Shown one piece after another: positions 36,705-48,060 of a stretch of 64,000 bases of DNA (its first letter is position 1; each line of letters starts with the position of its first letter). The translations under genes and the position numbers were made by a program. The stretch comes from Beaufortia kweichowensis (taxonomy: Eukaryota; Chordata; Actinopteri; Cypriniformes; Gastromyzontidae), in assembly GCA_019155185.1 (NCBI GenBank), contig CM032807.1:15412200-15476199 (forward strand). The letters run 5' to 3'. Below the pieces are notes generated by a model. It had not been told where the DNA came from and ran no database searches. It worked only from the letters and a program-made list of their open reading frames with translations.

Positions 36705-37210
36705 AATTGGGCGTTTGTGCAGTTTTTTGTCCCAGTGAATTCCATTCAAATCTTACCCTTACCATGAAAAAATAGTTTTTTATCATACTGATGATGATGG
36801 TTTAAATCCTCATGTGAGGTCTCTCTTAAAGTTTTTAAAGCATTTGTTTATGTTTAAATCATGATTTTTCATAGTCAGATAAAGTGCTGAATTGTCACAT
36901 TCATAACAGTTCATATTCCTCATAAATGAATACATAAAAAATAATAATAAAATAACTATTTGATGTTCTTTAAAGAGTCATCTCTTCTTCATTTGTTGGG
37001 TATTATTGCTTCTGGTTTGTGTATTTTAATTCACAGAAATCTTACAAAGTATGTTGCCTCTCAAAAACAAGCGTTTTGTTTTTGTCACTTTAATAACACA
37101 TGTATATTTCCACAATAGATAACTCGTCTCTATCAGCAGGGGTTTAGTAAAATATAAACAGATAATTCAATATATTTATATTTCAAGTTTTGACTGAAAA
37201 TGTCACATCT
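36705..37210. mobile_element. Partial copy of the TTAA element, inverted
   Basis: Carries TTTTTATCATACTGATGATG, GTGAGGTCTCTCTTAAAG, GATTTTTCATAGTCAGATAA, a block starting TTGTTGGGTATTATTG and, near 37185, TTTCAAGTTTTGACTG. Several internal blocks are in the same order as in the other copies. Confidence 0.6.
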
Positions 37211-38067
37211 ATAACGCTGGAATATCAGACATCAAGGCTAGTGACACTTGTTGCCTTGTCTATTCACTTGTCTAATCCCCAACCTGTCTGTGTGAAACAT
37301 AAGGATCCTTGAATAAGCACAGATATAAAAAAACCCTTGATGTTACTGGGCATAAAAACATGAATCTTTTCAATGCTTATGTGACAAAAACTGAGAATGT
37401 TCAGGAAGAAAGCACACATTTCTAATGATGAGTCAGACATGATGATTCAGAATAGAAGAATCAGGTGAAACAGATTTATTAGATGACACACCTCCAGATT
37501 TAGAGATGTATCCACCTCATCTAACCTCACAAGCTTCATTTCTGACTGAACTTTATCTTTAAAATAATTTTGTGCAATGTAGCTCTATTACCAGCACATT
37601 ATCAAGATCGTCCGCTCCAGGATCATAGTTTAGTTTAGTTGAGATGATATATCTCTTTGGGCAAAGGCCAGTAAAGAAAAGCTTGTGTCAGCAAATGCCC
37701 ATCCAAAATCACATGACATCTATTCACACTTCCTCTTTCTTATTTAGAATTGCTGTCTATTGTGATATGATTTTTATGTATTTGTAAAGATTATTCTAAG
37801 ATTTTTTGTAAATTAAAAGTAAAGCTGAAATCAGAAAGAAAGAGCTGGTAACATTTGTCAGTGAGAGTCAAGTTGTGTAAGTCAGTATCACAATGTCTGA
37901 GCACATGTGTGAATCACGACCACAGTGTGTGCATGTGACACGTTACTCTTCCTGTCTGTGTTCCGTCTGACCACTTCCAGATCCTTCTTTTAGGGACATT
38001 CATCTAATCCACAATAATCATATGTGAAAGACTTTATGCCACTGATTACTGGTTTACAGCAGGAATC

Positions 38068-38311
38068 TATCTATCTATCCGTACGTCCATCCATCCATCC
38101 AACCATAAATATATCAATCATGTCTGTCTGTCTGTCTGTCCATCCATCCATCCATCCATTCATCCATCATGTCTATCTATCTATCCATCCATCTATCTAT
38201 CCATCCATCCATCCATCCATCCATCCATCCATCCATCCATCCATCCATCCATCCACCCATCCATCTATCATGTCCATCCATCCATCCATCCATCCATCCA
38301 TCCATCCATCC

Positions 38312-38398
<87 letters not shown>

Positions 38399-38399
38399 C
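38068..38399. repeat. Compound microsatellite (ATCC)n / (CTGT)n / (ATCT)n
   Basis: About 330 bases of near-continuous tetranucleotide repeats: ATCT and ATCC blocks, a short CTGT block near 38121-38138, long ATCC runs, then a final pure ATCT run of over 20 units. Interruptions such as ATCATGTC recur three or more times, so larger units were also duplicated. The open frames here encode only Ser-Ile-His-Pro and similar runs and are not genes. Confidence 0.97.
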
Positions 38400-39479
38400 T
38401 GTATATCTGATTAATATAAAAATCATCATCAATTCTTATTCATCATTTTTACGTTTTAAAAAAAAGTTTTTTCACTTTCTCTGAAGCTCAACTTTAAAGT
38501 CAGTGCTGTGTACCTGTTACCGATGGTAAAGGTCTCCATCTGCTGGTGGGGAAACAGAAAAACACTTATCATTGAGACTGTCGATCCCTGACAATATGAG
38601 AGAAGTCAGTTAACACGTTACTGCAACACAGTATATTAAACCCATGATCTATTTATAAGTGTAAACCAAGCTGTAATTGTGTGTGAGAGAGAGAACTGTG
38701 TGCATGTCGTGGTTTTACAGCTAAACCGAGACATCTGCTTGGATTAACTCCTTCCATCTGCTGTCCTCTAGTCCACTGCAGAGCTGTGAGCTCATGTCTT
38801 ATCTGTGAAGAAAACATTACATCAGTCCTTTACATGCTCTATATCAGTGGGTGTTGTGGTGAATGGCACAGAAAAGTCCAATTAATGACCAGCAATTACA
38901 AGGGTTTAACATCTTACTATAACTGTGGTATGAGTATTGCAATTAACTATATACTTTATTTATACCACAACAGAGAAAATAAAAACTAAACTCTACTAAA
39001 CGAAAGTAAAGGTGATTTCTTCCTATATTGCAAATAATTCATAGACAAAATAATATACTCAAATATTTAATTATTTATGTATTTATATTTTATAGAGGAA
39101 AAACTCAAAAAATACTTCTATTATTAATTTTAGAATTCTGCTTAACACATGAAATCAAACATTTTAAACAGAAAAGCTGATGTAGAGTCAGAGTTAGACT
39201 GCTTTTAGGTTAATATTTTATAAATTGTTAAAAAAATGTGTGATCATGTTAACTTTGTTGGGTTTCCTTACTTCTATTGAATCACTCGAGATGCTCGTCA
39301 ACATTCTCAAATCATCCTGAGATAACAAGACAGCACAATATAACATAATCATTTCCTAAACTTCTAGTTTTCTTACATATTTCATATGGTGTGATTTACA
39401 GTAAATGCTGACTGTATTTGAGAGAAAGCAGTAAACATTAGCCTTTCACCATCACATGACATTGTAGCCCACACATCCT

Positions 39480-39692
39480 CATAATCTCTTTACGCAGCAC
39501 ATGACCCGCCTCCCCCCACCCGGCCAGACCCGGCTTTAGAGCTGATGATGCACACAGCAGAAGAGGCTTGGGAAGCGTCGCTATAGCAACCGCAAACAGA
39601 AAGACACTTGAGAGCAAAGCTCCGAGAGGAAATGTGACCTGGACCAGTACGAGTCCAACGAGCCCGACGAGACGCCAGGATCACTTTACAAG
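39480..39692 (+). promoter_or_regulatory. rd3: Probable rd3 promoter and non-coding first exon
   Basis: A GC-richer stretch ending at a GTAGGA donor (39693), with the coding exon carrying its own acceptor at 41135. It contains GTCGCTATAGCAAC at 39577-39590, one base off the RFX X-box pattern GYYNCCATRGYAAC. The extent of the exon is inferred. Confidence 0.45.
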
Positions 39693-41135
39693 GTAGGACA
39701 AAAACAAATGAGAAATCAAGAAAAGCATGAGGAGGAAAGGCAGAGAGAAAGAGTGGGTGTTTGGAGGAAGACAGGCTGATGTGAAAACTGCGAGATTGGA
39801 GACTCGTTGTGAATTATTTCTACTGATGTTTCTCCTAACATTTAGACACGAATCATTGGTGATCTATACAACAGTCTAGAGTTATACAACAAACTGTAGA
39901 TAGCATGGATGAAATGATTTAGTCATGAATGAATTTGATGAGAAATTGTTCAATCTTTTCACTTTAAAGAACTGGAGATGACAAACATGTGGAAAAGATG
40001 AAAAAGGCTGAAAATATTAAGATAACAAAGAGATCTCTTTTGTGATCTTTCTTACGGTAGGCTTCGACTTTCACTGCAACTGTACCATCATTCTGATCTG
40101 CTCATCATATCAATCACAGTTCTTCAGGTGTCTTCACGGCTCTGTGCTCACTATCACAAGACACTGAAGGCAAATGGTGTTTATTTAGCGGCTGTCATTA
40201 ATACAGTAGAGAGCTCAATGCTGTGATGTCTGTCAGCTGTTCAACAGCATCTGTTCAGGTTTAGGCTTTGCAACATCTAACCCCAAACAATAGATAAGAG
40301 ACATAATGTTGAAGATGTCAAGAGCTTTAAAGCTGAAGTGCTTAAATAACTGATTATACTTCAGCGTAATATGCAGAGACAACTACAAATAAATAAACAA
40401 CAAAGCAATTTCCCCCAAAAATCTAAACATAATAACTCTGATATTTCTTTTTTGATGTCTGAGAATCCCAACCAATTTAAAAAAGCAACAATTCTTCAAC
40501 CAATGGTGTGAGTTTGGGAGAGGGATCTTACTGTAAGAACAACCAATAGAAGATGTTTTGAATTATTTTAAATCCTATTTGAGGTACAGAAATAACACAC
40601 TTAACGCCGTTTAAAACCCTAGTCACAGTAGATTTTGAACATGGAAAATGTTAAACTTTTAAAAATAATAATATAACAAATATACAAATTTAAATCAGAA
40701 AATACAGTTTAATTTTTTCTACTGTAAAATTGCAAACTTCGTCTCTTAAGTTCCTCTATTGGTCACATCTTCTTGGTACACAGGTGTGCAGGCCATGGCT
40801 AATTTGTATGTATTCATTAAAAAGTGAATTGTAGGCCTACTAAAATGTATGATTATTAGAAAACAGCAATAATGAAGCCTAAACCCACCCTAGATCTAAC
40901 CCTGGTGCAAAAGCAGAAAATACAAATGAGATTGTCAAACTTCATACAAATTAGCCACGTTGTTAAAAATGTATTTATAAATTGCCAATTCATAAATATA
41001 CGACTTTATTTACTTAGTATACAATTTACTTGCTAAGTGCCCGATGTAAAAAGAAATAAAATACAAAGTCATCCGACTGTTTTTAAATGACATTTTGTTT
41101 CGTGTATTCATGGCAACTTTTATTGCACCTCTACA
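39693..41135. other. rd3 first intron
   Basis: No exon or recognised repeat supported. Confidence 0.5.
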
Positions 41136-41181
41136 GGTAAAGGTGAGCAGGTGAAGGCACGTGACCAGCACCTGTACGAAC

Positions 41182-41820
41182 ATGTCCTGGTTCAGCTGGA
41201 GCGAGCCGTACCATCGGAGCCCACGGCGCGAGCCGTCTGAGGTGGTGACAGACACGCTGATGCTGGAGCTGAGCTGGCAGATGAAAGAGGCCGAGAGGAT
41301 GCAGCGCGAGCGGGACAATGAATACAGGAGACTGAAAAGCGGCGTGGACTACAGCTGGCTCATGAGCACCCCGCGCGCTTCATATGACATCAGCCAGGGA
41401 GAGAGACTGGGCCTTGAAGACCTCTGTAGTAAAGTGCCACCATCACACTGTGGATCTGTTATACAAAGGTAAGAAAGATGGTTATGTGTGGTGTATGGAT
41501 ACGAGGAGGGTGGACTGGGTCATTAGTTTGCACAGAGCCGTATTTTCCCTTGGGGGATAAGTAAGCAGTTCTCAGTGTGATTTCACGTTATTTCTTACAC
41601 TCTGATCTGAGGTGTTAATTGTGAAGTCTCATGGGACACACACCTGATTCTGGTGAACCTGTACAGATGATGTTCCTTATAATGTGCCGTTGCTACACAT
41701 CTAACTAACATACATCTGTTGGTTAATGCCCCTCACTGTTCACAACATAATCAATACATGTGTCTAAGGTAATCGATTGTTTTCTGAATGGCACAAATGA
41801 GAAATTATCCCTTAATCTGA

Positions 41821-41886
<66 letters not shown>

Positions 41887-43798
41887 CACACACCGCACAT
41901 GTTACTGCTCCAAACATGTACACGCCTCCGCCATTTTGGACAGGTCCACTGATGTCACTCAAAGTTTGACAAGATGTCACAAAAACTTATTTTAGTAAAT
42001 ATAAATTATTGTTCTTATGTACTTAGTATTCTGACGATATTGAACATTTTTATTCTGATGTTCAATGAAATAAAACCTTGCACAGACTCTGGCTGTAAAA
42101 AAACATTATTTAAAGGATTAAATGCAAAGGTTTTAAAGAATAAAGGATTCAAATTTCCCAGAGAATGTATTGGTTTTTATATCTATTAACTCAGTATTAG
42201 TATTAGACATTTTTAAAACTATGGCATCTTTTTAATGTTGTGTTATGCTGCGTTCAGACACCTCGGATTTAGGATATTTCCCACCTCAACCTGGCAAGTG
42301 TGTCTGGAAAGGCGCTCTTTTAATATTACTAAATAAATATTTGTGTTACTAAATTATTAGTAATATTAATAGTTTAACTTTATTAAATACTTTTATGTTA
42401 CTAAATCCCAACCCTATTTCCGGGTTCGAAGTGGGAAATATCCTATATCTGAGCTGTCTGCAATGCAGCATAACCTACGGTTGTAAAAGCTTGCTATCAA
42501 TGTCTAATTAAAATTGGCCTAATGGTCTTAAAGACCTGGACCACAACTTCACATTCATAAAAATCATCTTACCTTGAAAGAATTACAGCAGATCCTTCGA
42601 TCTTTATCCCGTGGGAAAAACAACCTGCAAAAACAGTTTAAAAATGTTAAACTGTTTGTCATGCAAGCAATCGAGCATTACTTTATCAGTGTTATTTTGC
42701 CACCTTTGCTTCTGACAAATAACACAAGAGTATTAACAAAAGATTAGCGTAAAGCTGGTGTATTTAATATTTTTTAGATGTGATATTAAGGTAACATGCT
42801 GTTGCTCTTCTCCAAACATCCCTGTGTTTCTGTACCTGTCTTTAGAGGACGGGGTTTTGACGAAAGGGGTGTGTCCAATTCTAAATCTGGTGGAAATTTC
42901 ATCTATTCCAAAACACTTGATGTGTCTTTCAACTTTGCACATCTTTTTGGGAGAATATTAGTGTGTAAAGACTACAAAAATAAAATAATATAGTCAAATA
43001 ATATTGTCCTTTTCAATGGGCCTTGAAAATATAAAGGGAAGGTCTTTTAAAGAAGCAAGATTAGGAAAAGACTGACTGATTGGTTTAATTGGAGAGATAA
43101 GCACTTTGCTTATAAATCTATTTTAAGACTTTCTAAGAGCATCTTAGTGTTTAGAGTAAGAGCATTGGGGATCTGAGAGGTTGCTTTTACTGTGATGAAT
43201 CATGTGCTTGTGTTCTGCTTTCATTGGAACGCACATGACATTTCTGTGAAAATCTGCATTTGTCAATCAACCCCAATTTCAGAGAGAACCATCTTTTAAA
43301 CTTCTTTCCAGTATGGCGACCACTACTACCATGAACATGTTATGTTCACAGTTTATTTGCTTTCTTTACGGCTGGTTTAAGGTAGGAAATGGAAAATTTG
43401 AAGCAATTAAAGAATCTCTTTTCATTCACAGGTTTCGTCAGGTGCTGATGGAGAACGAGCCGGAGGTGCAGGAGGTTTCCGGACTCTTCCGATCGGTGCT
43501 GGTGGAAATCCTTGAGCGTGTTCAGGAGGAGCTGGAGGTCCAGCGTCTGGCCCACCAGTGGAACAGCAGACGCTCCATCAGCCTGTCACTGCTGAGCTTT
43601 AGGTCACGGGTGCGGATCAATCCGTTCGGCAGCACCCTGGGACTAAAGTCAAACAGCTACAGCTCGGAGGAAGACGGTGTGGATGTCAAGACTGTGTGTG
43701 GTGATGTTGAAAAGGGCATCGCTCAGACGGCAGAGAAGACACAGCGGGTGTGGAGCATGCCAGAGTTCAGACACAAGGGCATCAACGGGAAAGCTTGA
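41182..43798 (+). CDS. rd3: Retinal degeneration 3 protein, complete
   Basis: Coding exons 41182-41468 and 43432-43798 join in phase (split Arg codon) to 217 residues; human RD3 has 195. RD3 binds retinal guanylate cyclases in photoreceptors, blocks their activity and is needed for their delivery to the outer segment. Seen here: the N-terminal MSWFSW, a coiled-coil-like charged stretch with LSWQMKEAERMQRERDNEYR (about 35-54), the family core GVDYSWLMSTPRASYD, then FRQVLMENEPEVQEVSGLFR spanning the exon junction, and the C-terminal RVWSMPEFR. A start seven codons upstream is in frame, but the family begins at MSWFSW. The C-terminal linker is longer than in human. rd3 beside slc30a1 matches human synteny. 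Confidence 0.96.
41826..41884. repeat. (TC)n(TA)n compound microsatellite
   Basis: About 22 TC units, then about 8 TA units, then a short CA stretch. Confidence 0.95.
42242..42474. mobile_element. Palindromic MITE, about 233 bp, terminal inverted repeats over 40 bp
   Basis: The left end GTTATGCTGCGTTCAGACAC runs on through GATTTAGGATATTTCCCAC. The right end has the inverted form, GTGGGAAATATCCTATATCT followed by GTCTGCAATGCAGCATAAC. The core is an AT-rich block of TTACTAAAT-like words. Related segments lie in the introns of the zinc-finger units (53679-53850, 58239-58410, 61365-61562). Confidence 0.7.
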
Positions 43799-44075
43799 AA
43801 GTCAACAGCATCTGCTCAAAAGCTGTTTGGTTCTTCTACCGCTTACTGCAATATTTATTTTGATAAATAAAAAAGTCAGGAGGAATGTTACATGCACATA
43901 AGGAGATAAAGCCAAGTGAAATACATCTTGTAAAGGGAATACACATCATATAAAGTCACACTTTTAGTCATACCTTTTGTCATTTTTCAGTGGCTGTGTA
44001 AATATGCAGCAAACTTTGGCCATAATATAATAATACTGTACAGTTGACTTTTGCAATAAAGATTGGTTGCTGATT
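43799..44075 (+). other. rd3: rd3 3' UTR
   Basis: Short UTR ending with AATAAA at 44055-44060. Confidence 0.6.
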
Positions 44076-45430
44076 TGAAAAATATTAGAATAATTTTTAT
44101 ATATATTTAATATTTATTAATATTTCCCAGTGGTCCTTTTTTGTCAAAATGTTTGTTTGTTCTCACAATCATTTTGGCATAATCACTTATTTTCATAAGG
44201 TGTTGTGATACAAAACTATTTCTATAAATGTTATTGTCATGTGTCATTTAACTTACATTAAATATATGTAAGAGATGTTATTTAAATAACCATCATAAAG
44301 GCTCATTATTAAATGTTTAATTTTGTTATCCTACAAAGACTAATACAAATATGTATTTGCTGCTAGTGATTTGAGATACAGTTTACGTAACAACATCCAA
44401 CATTTTATGACACATTTACCTTTTATCTTATTTCTAACTTTGGTTGTTGTGTAAAAAGCTCATCAAGAGCACCTCTGATATAATGTCTGTTTGGTAAAAC
44501 AATAAACCTACATTGTCACTATTGCACTTACCATTAAGTCTATTGGGAAAGTCTGATCGTTAGTCATCATTTTTCATGAATAATAAAACCGATTATGTTT
44601 GTGAATGTGGTATTAAAATGTATTTCTAGCTAAAGGCCTTTAAAAATAAAAACACAAAAGTAGAAAAGTATTTGTACAGTACGGTCACTGTATTGTCATA
44701 AAGGCCTGTTCACAACTTACAAATCTGCCTGAATACAAAAATACACAAGTAGATCAATTGGGGAAAAAAAGAACAAAACTATGAAAGTCAGCTACACTGA
44801 TGTTTCAGATTCAAATTGTTTGGGGCAAGGGTGAAATTTAACTCGCCCAAAAATGAAAATGTCATTATTTTGTTTGGTTCATTCTTTAAAATAATGAAAG
44901 CAGAATGTCGACACTGTTCTTTTAAATACAACGGATGTGAATGACAGCCCATGGTAAACATTCACTGCATGAAAAAGTTGAGTGTCAACTTTTCTGTGTG
45001 TTCCATGAAGGAAAGCAAATGATATAGGTTTTAATTATGATACATTATTTACTCAAATTCTTCATCATTCATGAAGTTCATATGGATTTAATAAAGATTT
45101 ACTTGATGTTTTCATTCAAAAATAAAACAAAAATAGAAAAAAAATAATCCATATGATAACTATGTATTTTTCTTTTCTTTTTTTGTATTTACAACACGTA
45201 AAATCCAAGCTACAGTCTTCATTGTTTAGAGTAATCAGACAAAAACATACATACTGCAGGACACAGTCTTATTATTTAACAAAAAGCAAGGAGCATATCT
45301 ACCATTTACAAAAGGATTTATGTTACAGAATTGTCAATGTAAAACATCAAGACAAACAACATTATAAGTTGAAGATGGTCTCTCCCTGAGTGATGGTCAG
45401 GCTAATAATGCAAAATGCTTCATTTCTTCT
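44076..45430. other. Intergenic and 3' UTR DNA between two convergent genes
   Basis: AT-rich. The piece near 44843-44866 (CCCAAAAATGAAAATGTCAT) resembles the end of a repeat common in fish. The left part may be the 3' UTR of the minus-strand gene. Confidence 0.4.
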
Positions 45431-47183
45431 TCAGTACGTGGAGTTTAAGAATTCTAAGAGTTCAGCTCTGTTTTTGTCCCTCTGTTTGAAAGAAAAGCAA
45501 AGTGAATGAAAAATATGGAAATAACAACCTTTAATTTTTGATTCATATTCTTACCCTGTGTTCTCACAAGATATAAAGCAAGAATATTCATTTGTGTTTA
45601 TGACCATAACAAGCATTGTGCCTCAGGACAACCCACAACAATGTGTCTGGTTAGGATACAGTGTAAAATGAATTTTAAAAATTCCTAATAAATCACTATA
45701 ATAATTTCATGCTGTGGTACAAAAATGCAAACATCAGAGCAAAATAAGGACAATTTAAAAATATGGGGAAAATAAGGGATGCTCTTAAATCAAACCAGAA
45801 AGAAAACATGTAAACATATGTAATAATGTACAGGCCAAACTGTGTTGGTATTCAGAATAATTCTGTATTATTAAAAGACCTCACATTCACTGACATCTAC
45901 TCAGTGAAGAACCCACCTGCTTATCCTTCTTTGATTTTTTTACTTTCATTTTAATCTTCTTCCCTGAAATCATACTGTACTTTCCGGTTTTCTTCTTTTC
46001 CTTAAGATACTGGAAATCACAGGAAACATTTTTAATGCTGTCACTACACTTGTCAAACTGAAAATTACAGGCAAAAAAGTAAAACACATAATAGCAGTCT
46101 GTACCTTTGAAATCTGAACTGGTCCACAGTCGTCATCCTGGTCTTTGTGTCCCTTTACTTTCTTATGCTTGCGTGTCTTCTCTTTCTTTCCTTTCTTTTA
46201 GTAAGAAAGTCAAATTCAAGGCCAATATTTTAACAAATATTATTAACTTGTGCTTACTATATGCTTCTTCAACACATTAGCTTTAATCCTTAAAGCAAGT
46301 CACCTTTTTCCCATGCTTCTCTTTCCTTTTCTTTGAAGACTTTCTTTGTTTTTTACAAGAATCTAGTGGTGAAGCAGAAACAGACATCTCATTATATCCC
46401 CTGATCTGTGACATCATGACATAAAAAATGTTTCCCTTTATACAAATAAACAACTAGGTACTAACTTTGTTATCTGGGCAACTCAATGCCAATGTCAACC
46501 TTATCATGACATGAAGTGTGTTTTTACCAAAGGTTTTCATCGTACCGATAGCCCAGATGTAAATATTTGGTGGTTTAAATACCTACGTGAAAGCATTAGT
46601 TTATGTGTAAATCATGATTTTTCATAGTCAGGTAAAGTGCTGTTTTCAGAATTGTCACATTCATAACAGTCCATATTCCTCATAAATGGGCAGATGGCAG
46701 ATCTTAAACTATAAAAATAATTTATTATAGAAAATAAACTATTTATGTTCTTTGAAGATCTCTTTTAAATTTGTTGAGTATTATTGTATATAATGGGTGT
46801 ATATTTTTATATTTCACACTTTTAACTTGTTTAACACACTATAATATGTAAGAGTATAAAGTTTTAACATAATTTACCTGAGCTGCTGGAGCTGGACCTA
46901 CTGTGTGATGAAGCACTGCTGGATGAAGACTGTGAGGAAGAGGACGAAGAAGATGATGATGATGAGGACGAACTGGTTGATGAAGACGATGATGACCTGC
47001 TTCGGCTCCTATTACGTTTCCGATTTTCTCTTCCTGTTAATGAAAAAATAGAAGTGTAATAAACACATCAAATCATTTTGTTCTTCACATTTCTTTTCCT
47101 GACACAAACTCACCTCCGCTCTCAGATCTTCTTCTGCTCTTTGCACCTGACTCACTTCTCTCTGGATTATCCACTTTGGCGGA
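45431..47183 (-). CDS. Unrecognised Lys/Ser-rich nuclear-type protein (5' end unresolved)
   Basis: Six minus-strand exons share one phase: 47183-47114, 47033-46878, 46362-46304, 46194-46105, 46009-45917 and 45481-45431, giving 172 residues plus an unplaced N terminus. In order: an Arg/Ser-rich start (GAKSRRRSES, RNRSRSRSSS), a long serine run, lysine-rich blocks (KKQRKSSKKRKEKHGKK), an acidic patch QDDDC, then a less simple C terminus, GPVQISKYLKEKKKTGKYS, SGKKIKMKV and NRAELLEFLNSTY. Composition suggests a nuclear, perhaps RNA-processing, protein; I did not recognise the family. The C-terminal block has enough complexity to be a real domain. The first exon is probably near 47640-47690, beside the shared promoter, but its donor was not found. 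Other Arg/Ser-rich families were considered and did not fit. Confidence 0.7.
46476..46800. mobile_element. Partial copy of the TTAA element, inverted
   Basis: Lies in an intron of the minus-strand Lys/Ser-rich gene. Shares CAATGTCAACCTTATCATGA, AAAGGTTTTCATCGTACC, GATTTTTCATAGTCAGGTAA and AACAGTCCATATTCCTCATA with the other copies. Confidence 0.6.
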
Positions 47184-47640
47184 CTGAATAAGAAACAAAG
47201 CATAAAACCAAGTAACAAGGAGCTTTTAAATATTGTGTCTGAAATCCTGGTGACAAGCACATCTGCACGCAATATCTGGCCATTATAGGACAAAGTTACA
47301 CATTTCATGACGCTAAAAAATGCTGTCTAGGTAAACCAAGATCTAAATATATACTTTATACAATCTATGACTCTGTAATGTGTAATAGTTAACTTACAAA
47401 CTCATAAATCATGCATACTGAATGCAAAGGTATGAGTAAAGAACAAAGCTTCATCTGCAGACTGAGCTCACAACTTTACCATATTATTAACAGTCCTCAG
47501 CTTTTTTTTCGACGTACAAACAACAACAGCATAAAAATCAACACAATAATTCACTCTTTATATAATCCGTTCTGAGAATGAGCTCAGATGAATAAAAATA
47601 AAACTCTCTTTGCATTTCTATAATCAATAGCTGCGCGTCA
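47184..47640. other. 5' intron of the Lys/Ser-rich gene; start exon not resolved
   Basis: A minus-strand ATG at 47674-47672 (ATGGCCGCG) is a candidate start, but the in-phase donor needed to join 47183 is not canonical there. A donor-like GTAAAG follows an ATG near 47479. Neither is decisive. Confidence 0.3.
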
Positions 47641-48060
47641 GTCTGATAAACAGCACTGCGCGGCCATTTTAGTTACGTCATCCGTACGTGACCAAAGTAA
47701 TCCGGGTACTTTCGTGAACAGGCGCATGTCCCCTTTTAAACAAACGGGAAAGTTGTATATATATATAGAAAGTTCATTATGATAAATATAAATTAAATAA
47801 ATGTATAAGGTCTAAATATTTGATTCTTGATTCTTTTTAGCGTTAAAATACTTTTTTATTTTCCACTATCATAATCCACATTTTCCAGTTTAATGTACAG
47901 GGGCATTAGGAGTGTTAAATAAAATGTTTGGGAAAGAAAAAGCTGTGTTTAATACGACTGCTGGTCCATCAGTACAACATTTCATCAGCGCATTTCACGT
48001 TTCGCTCATTAGACGATGACGTCACCGCGTTGCGCGTTTGAAAGTCTCCATAGCAACGGG
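47641..48060. promoter_or_regulatory. Divergent promoter with CRE sites and an RFX X-box
   Basis: Between the minus-strand Lys/Ser-rich gene and the plus-strand repeat gene. TTACGTCA at 47673-47680 and the palindrome TGACGTCA at 48017-48024 fit CREB/ATF sites. GTCTCCATAGCAAC at 48044-48057 fits the X-box pattern GYYNCCATRGYAAC exactly. X-boxes are bound by RFX factors and mark many ciliary genes. The palindromic CRE overlaps an ATG (48016), which suggests that ATG is not the true start. Confidence 0.6.

Larger units (their letters stand above)
33740..39480. other. Gene-free region between slc30a1 and rd3
   Basis: No exon with family resemblance on either strand. It holds hairpin-prone repeats at about 35130-35490 and 36270-36330, a copy of the TTAA element at 36705-37210, and a large compound microsatellite at 38068-38399. 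Confidence 0.55.
41469..43431. other. rd3 second intron
   Basis: Contains a TC/TA microsatellite (41826-41884) and a palindromic MITE (42242-42474). No other gene supported. Confidence 0.6.

Noticed and set aside
38024..38414. Open frames encoding Ser-Ile-His-Pro and Tyr-Leu-Ser runs
   Set aside because: Direct translation of the tetranucleotide microsatellite.
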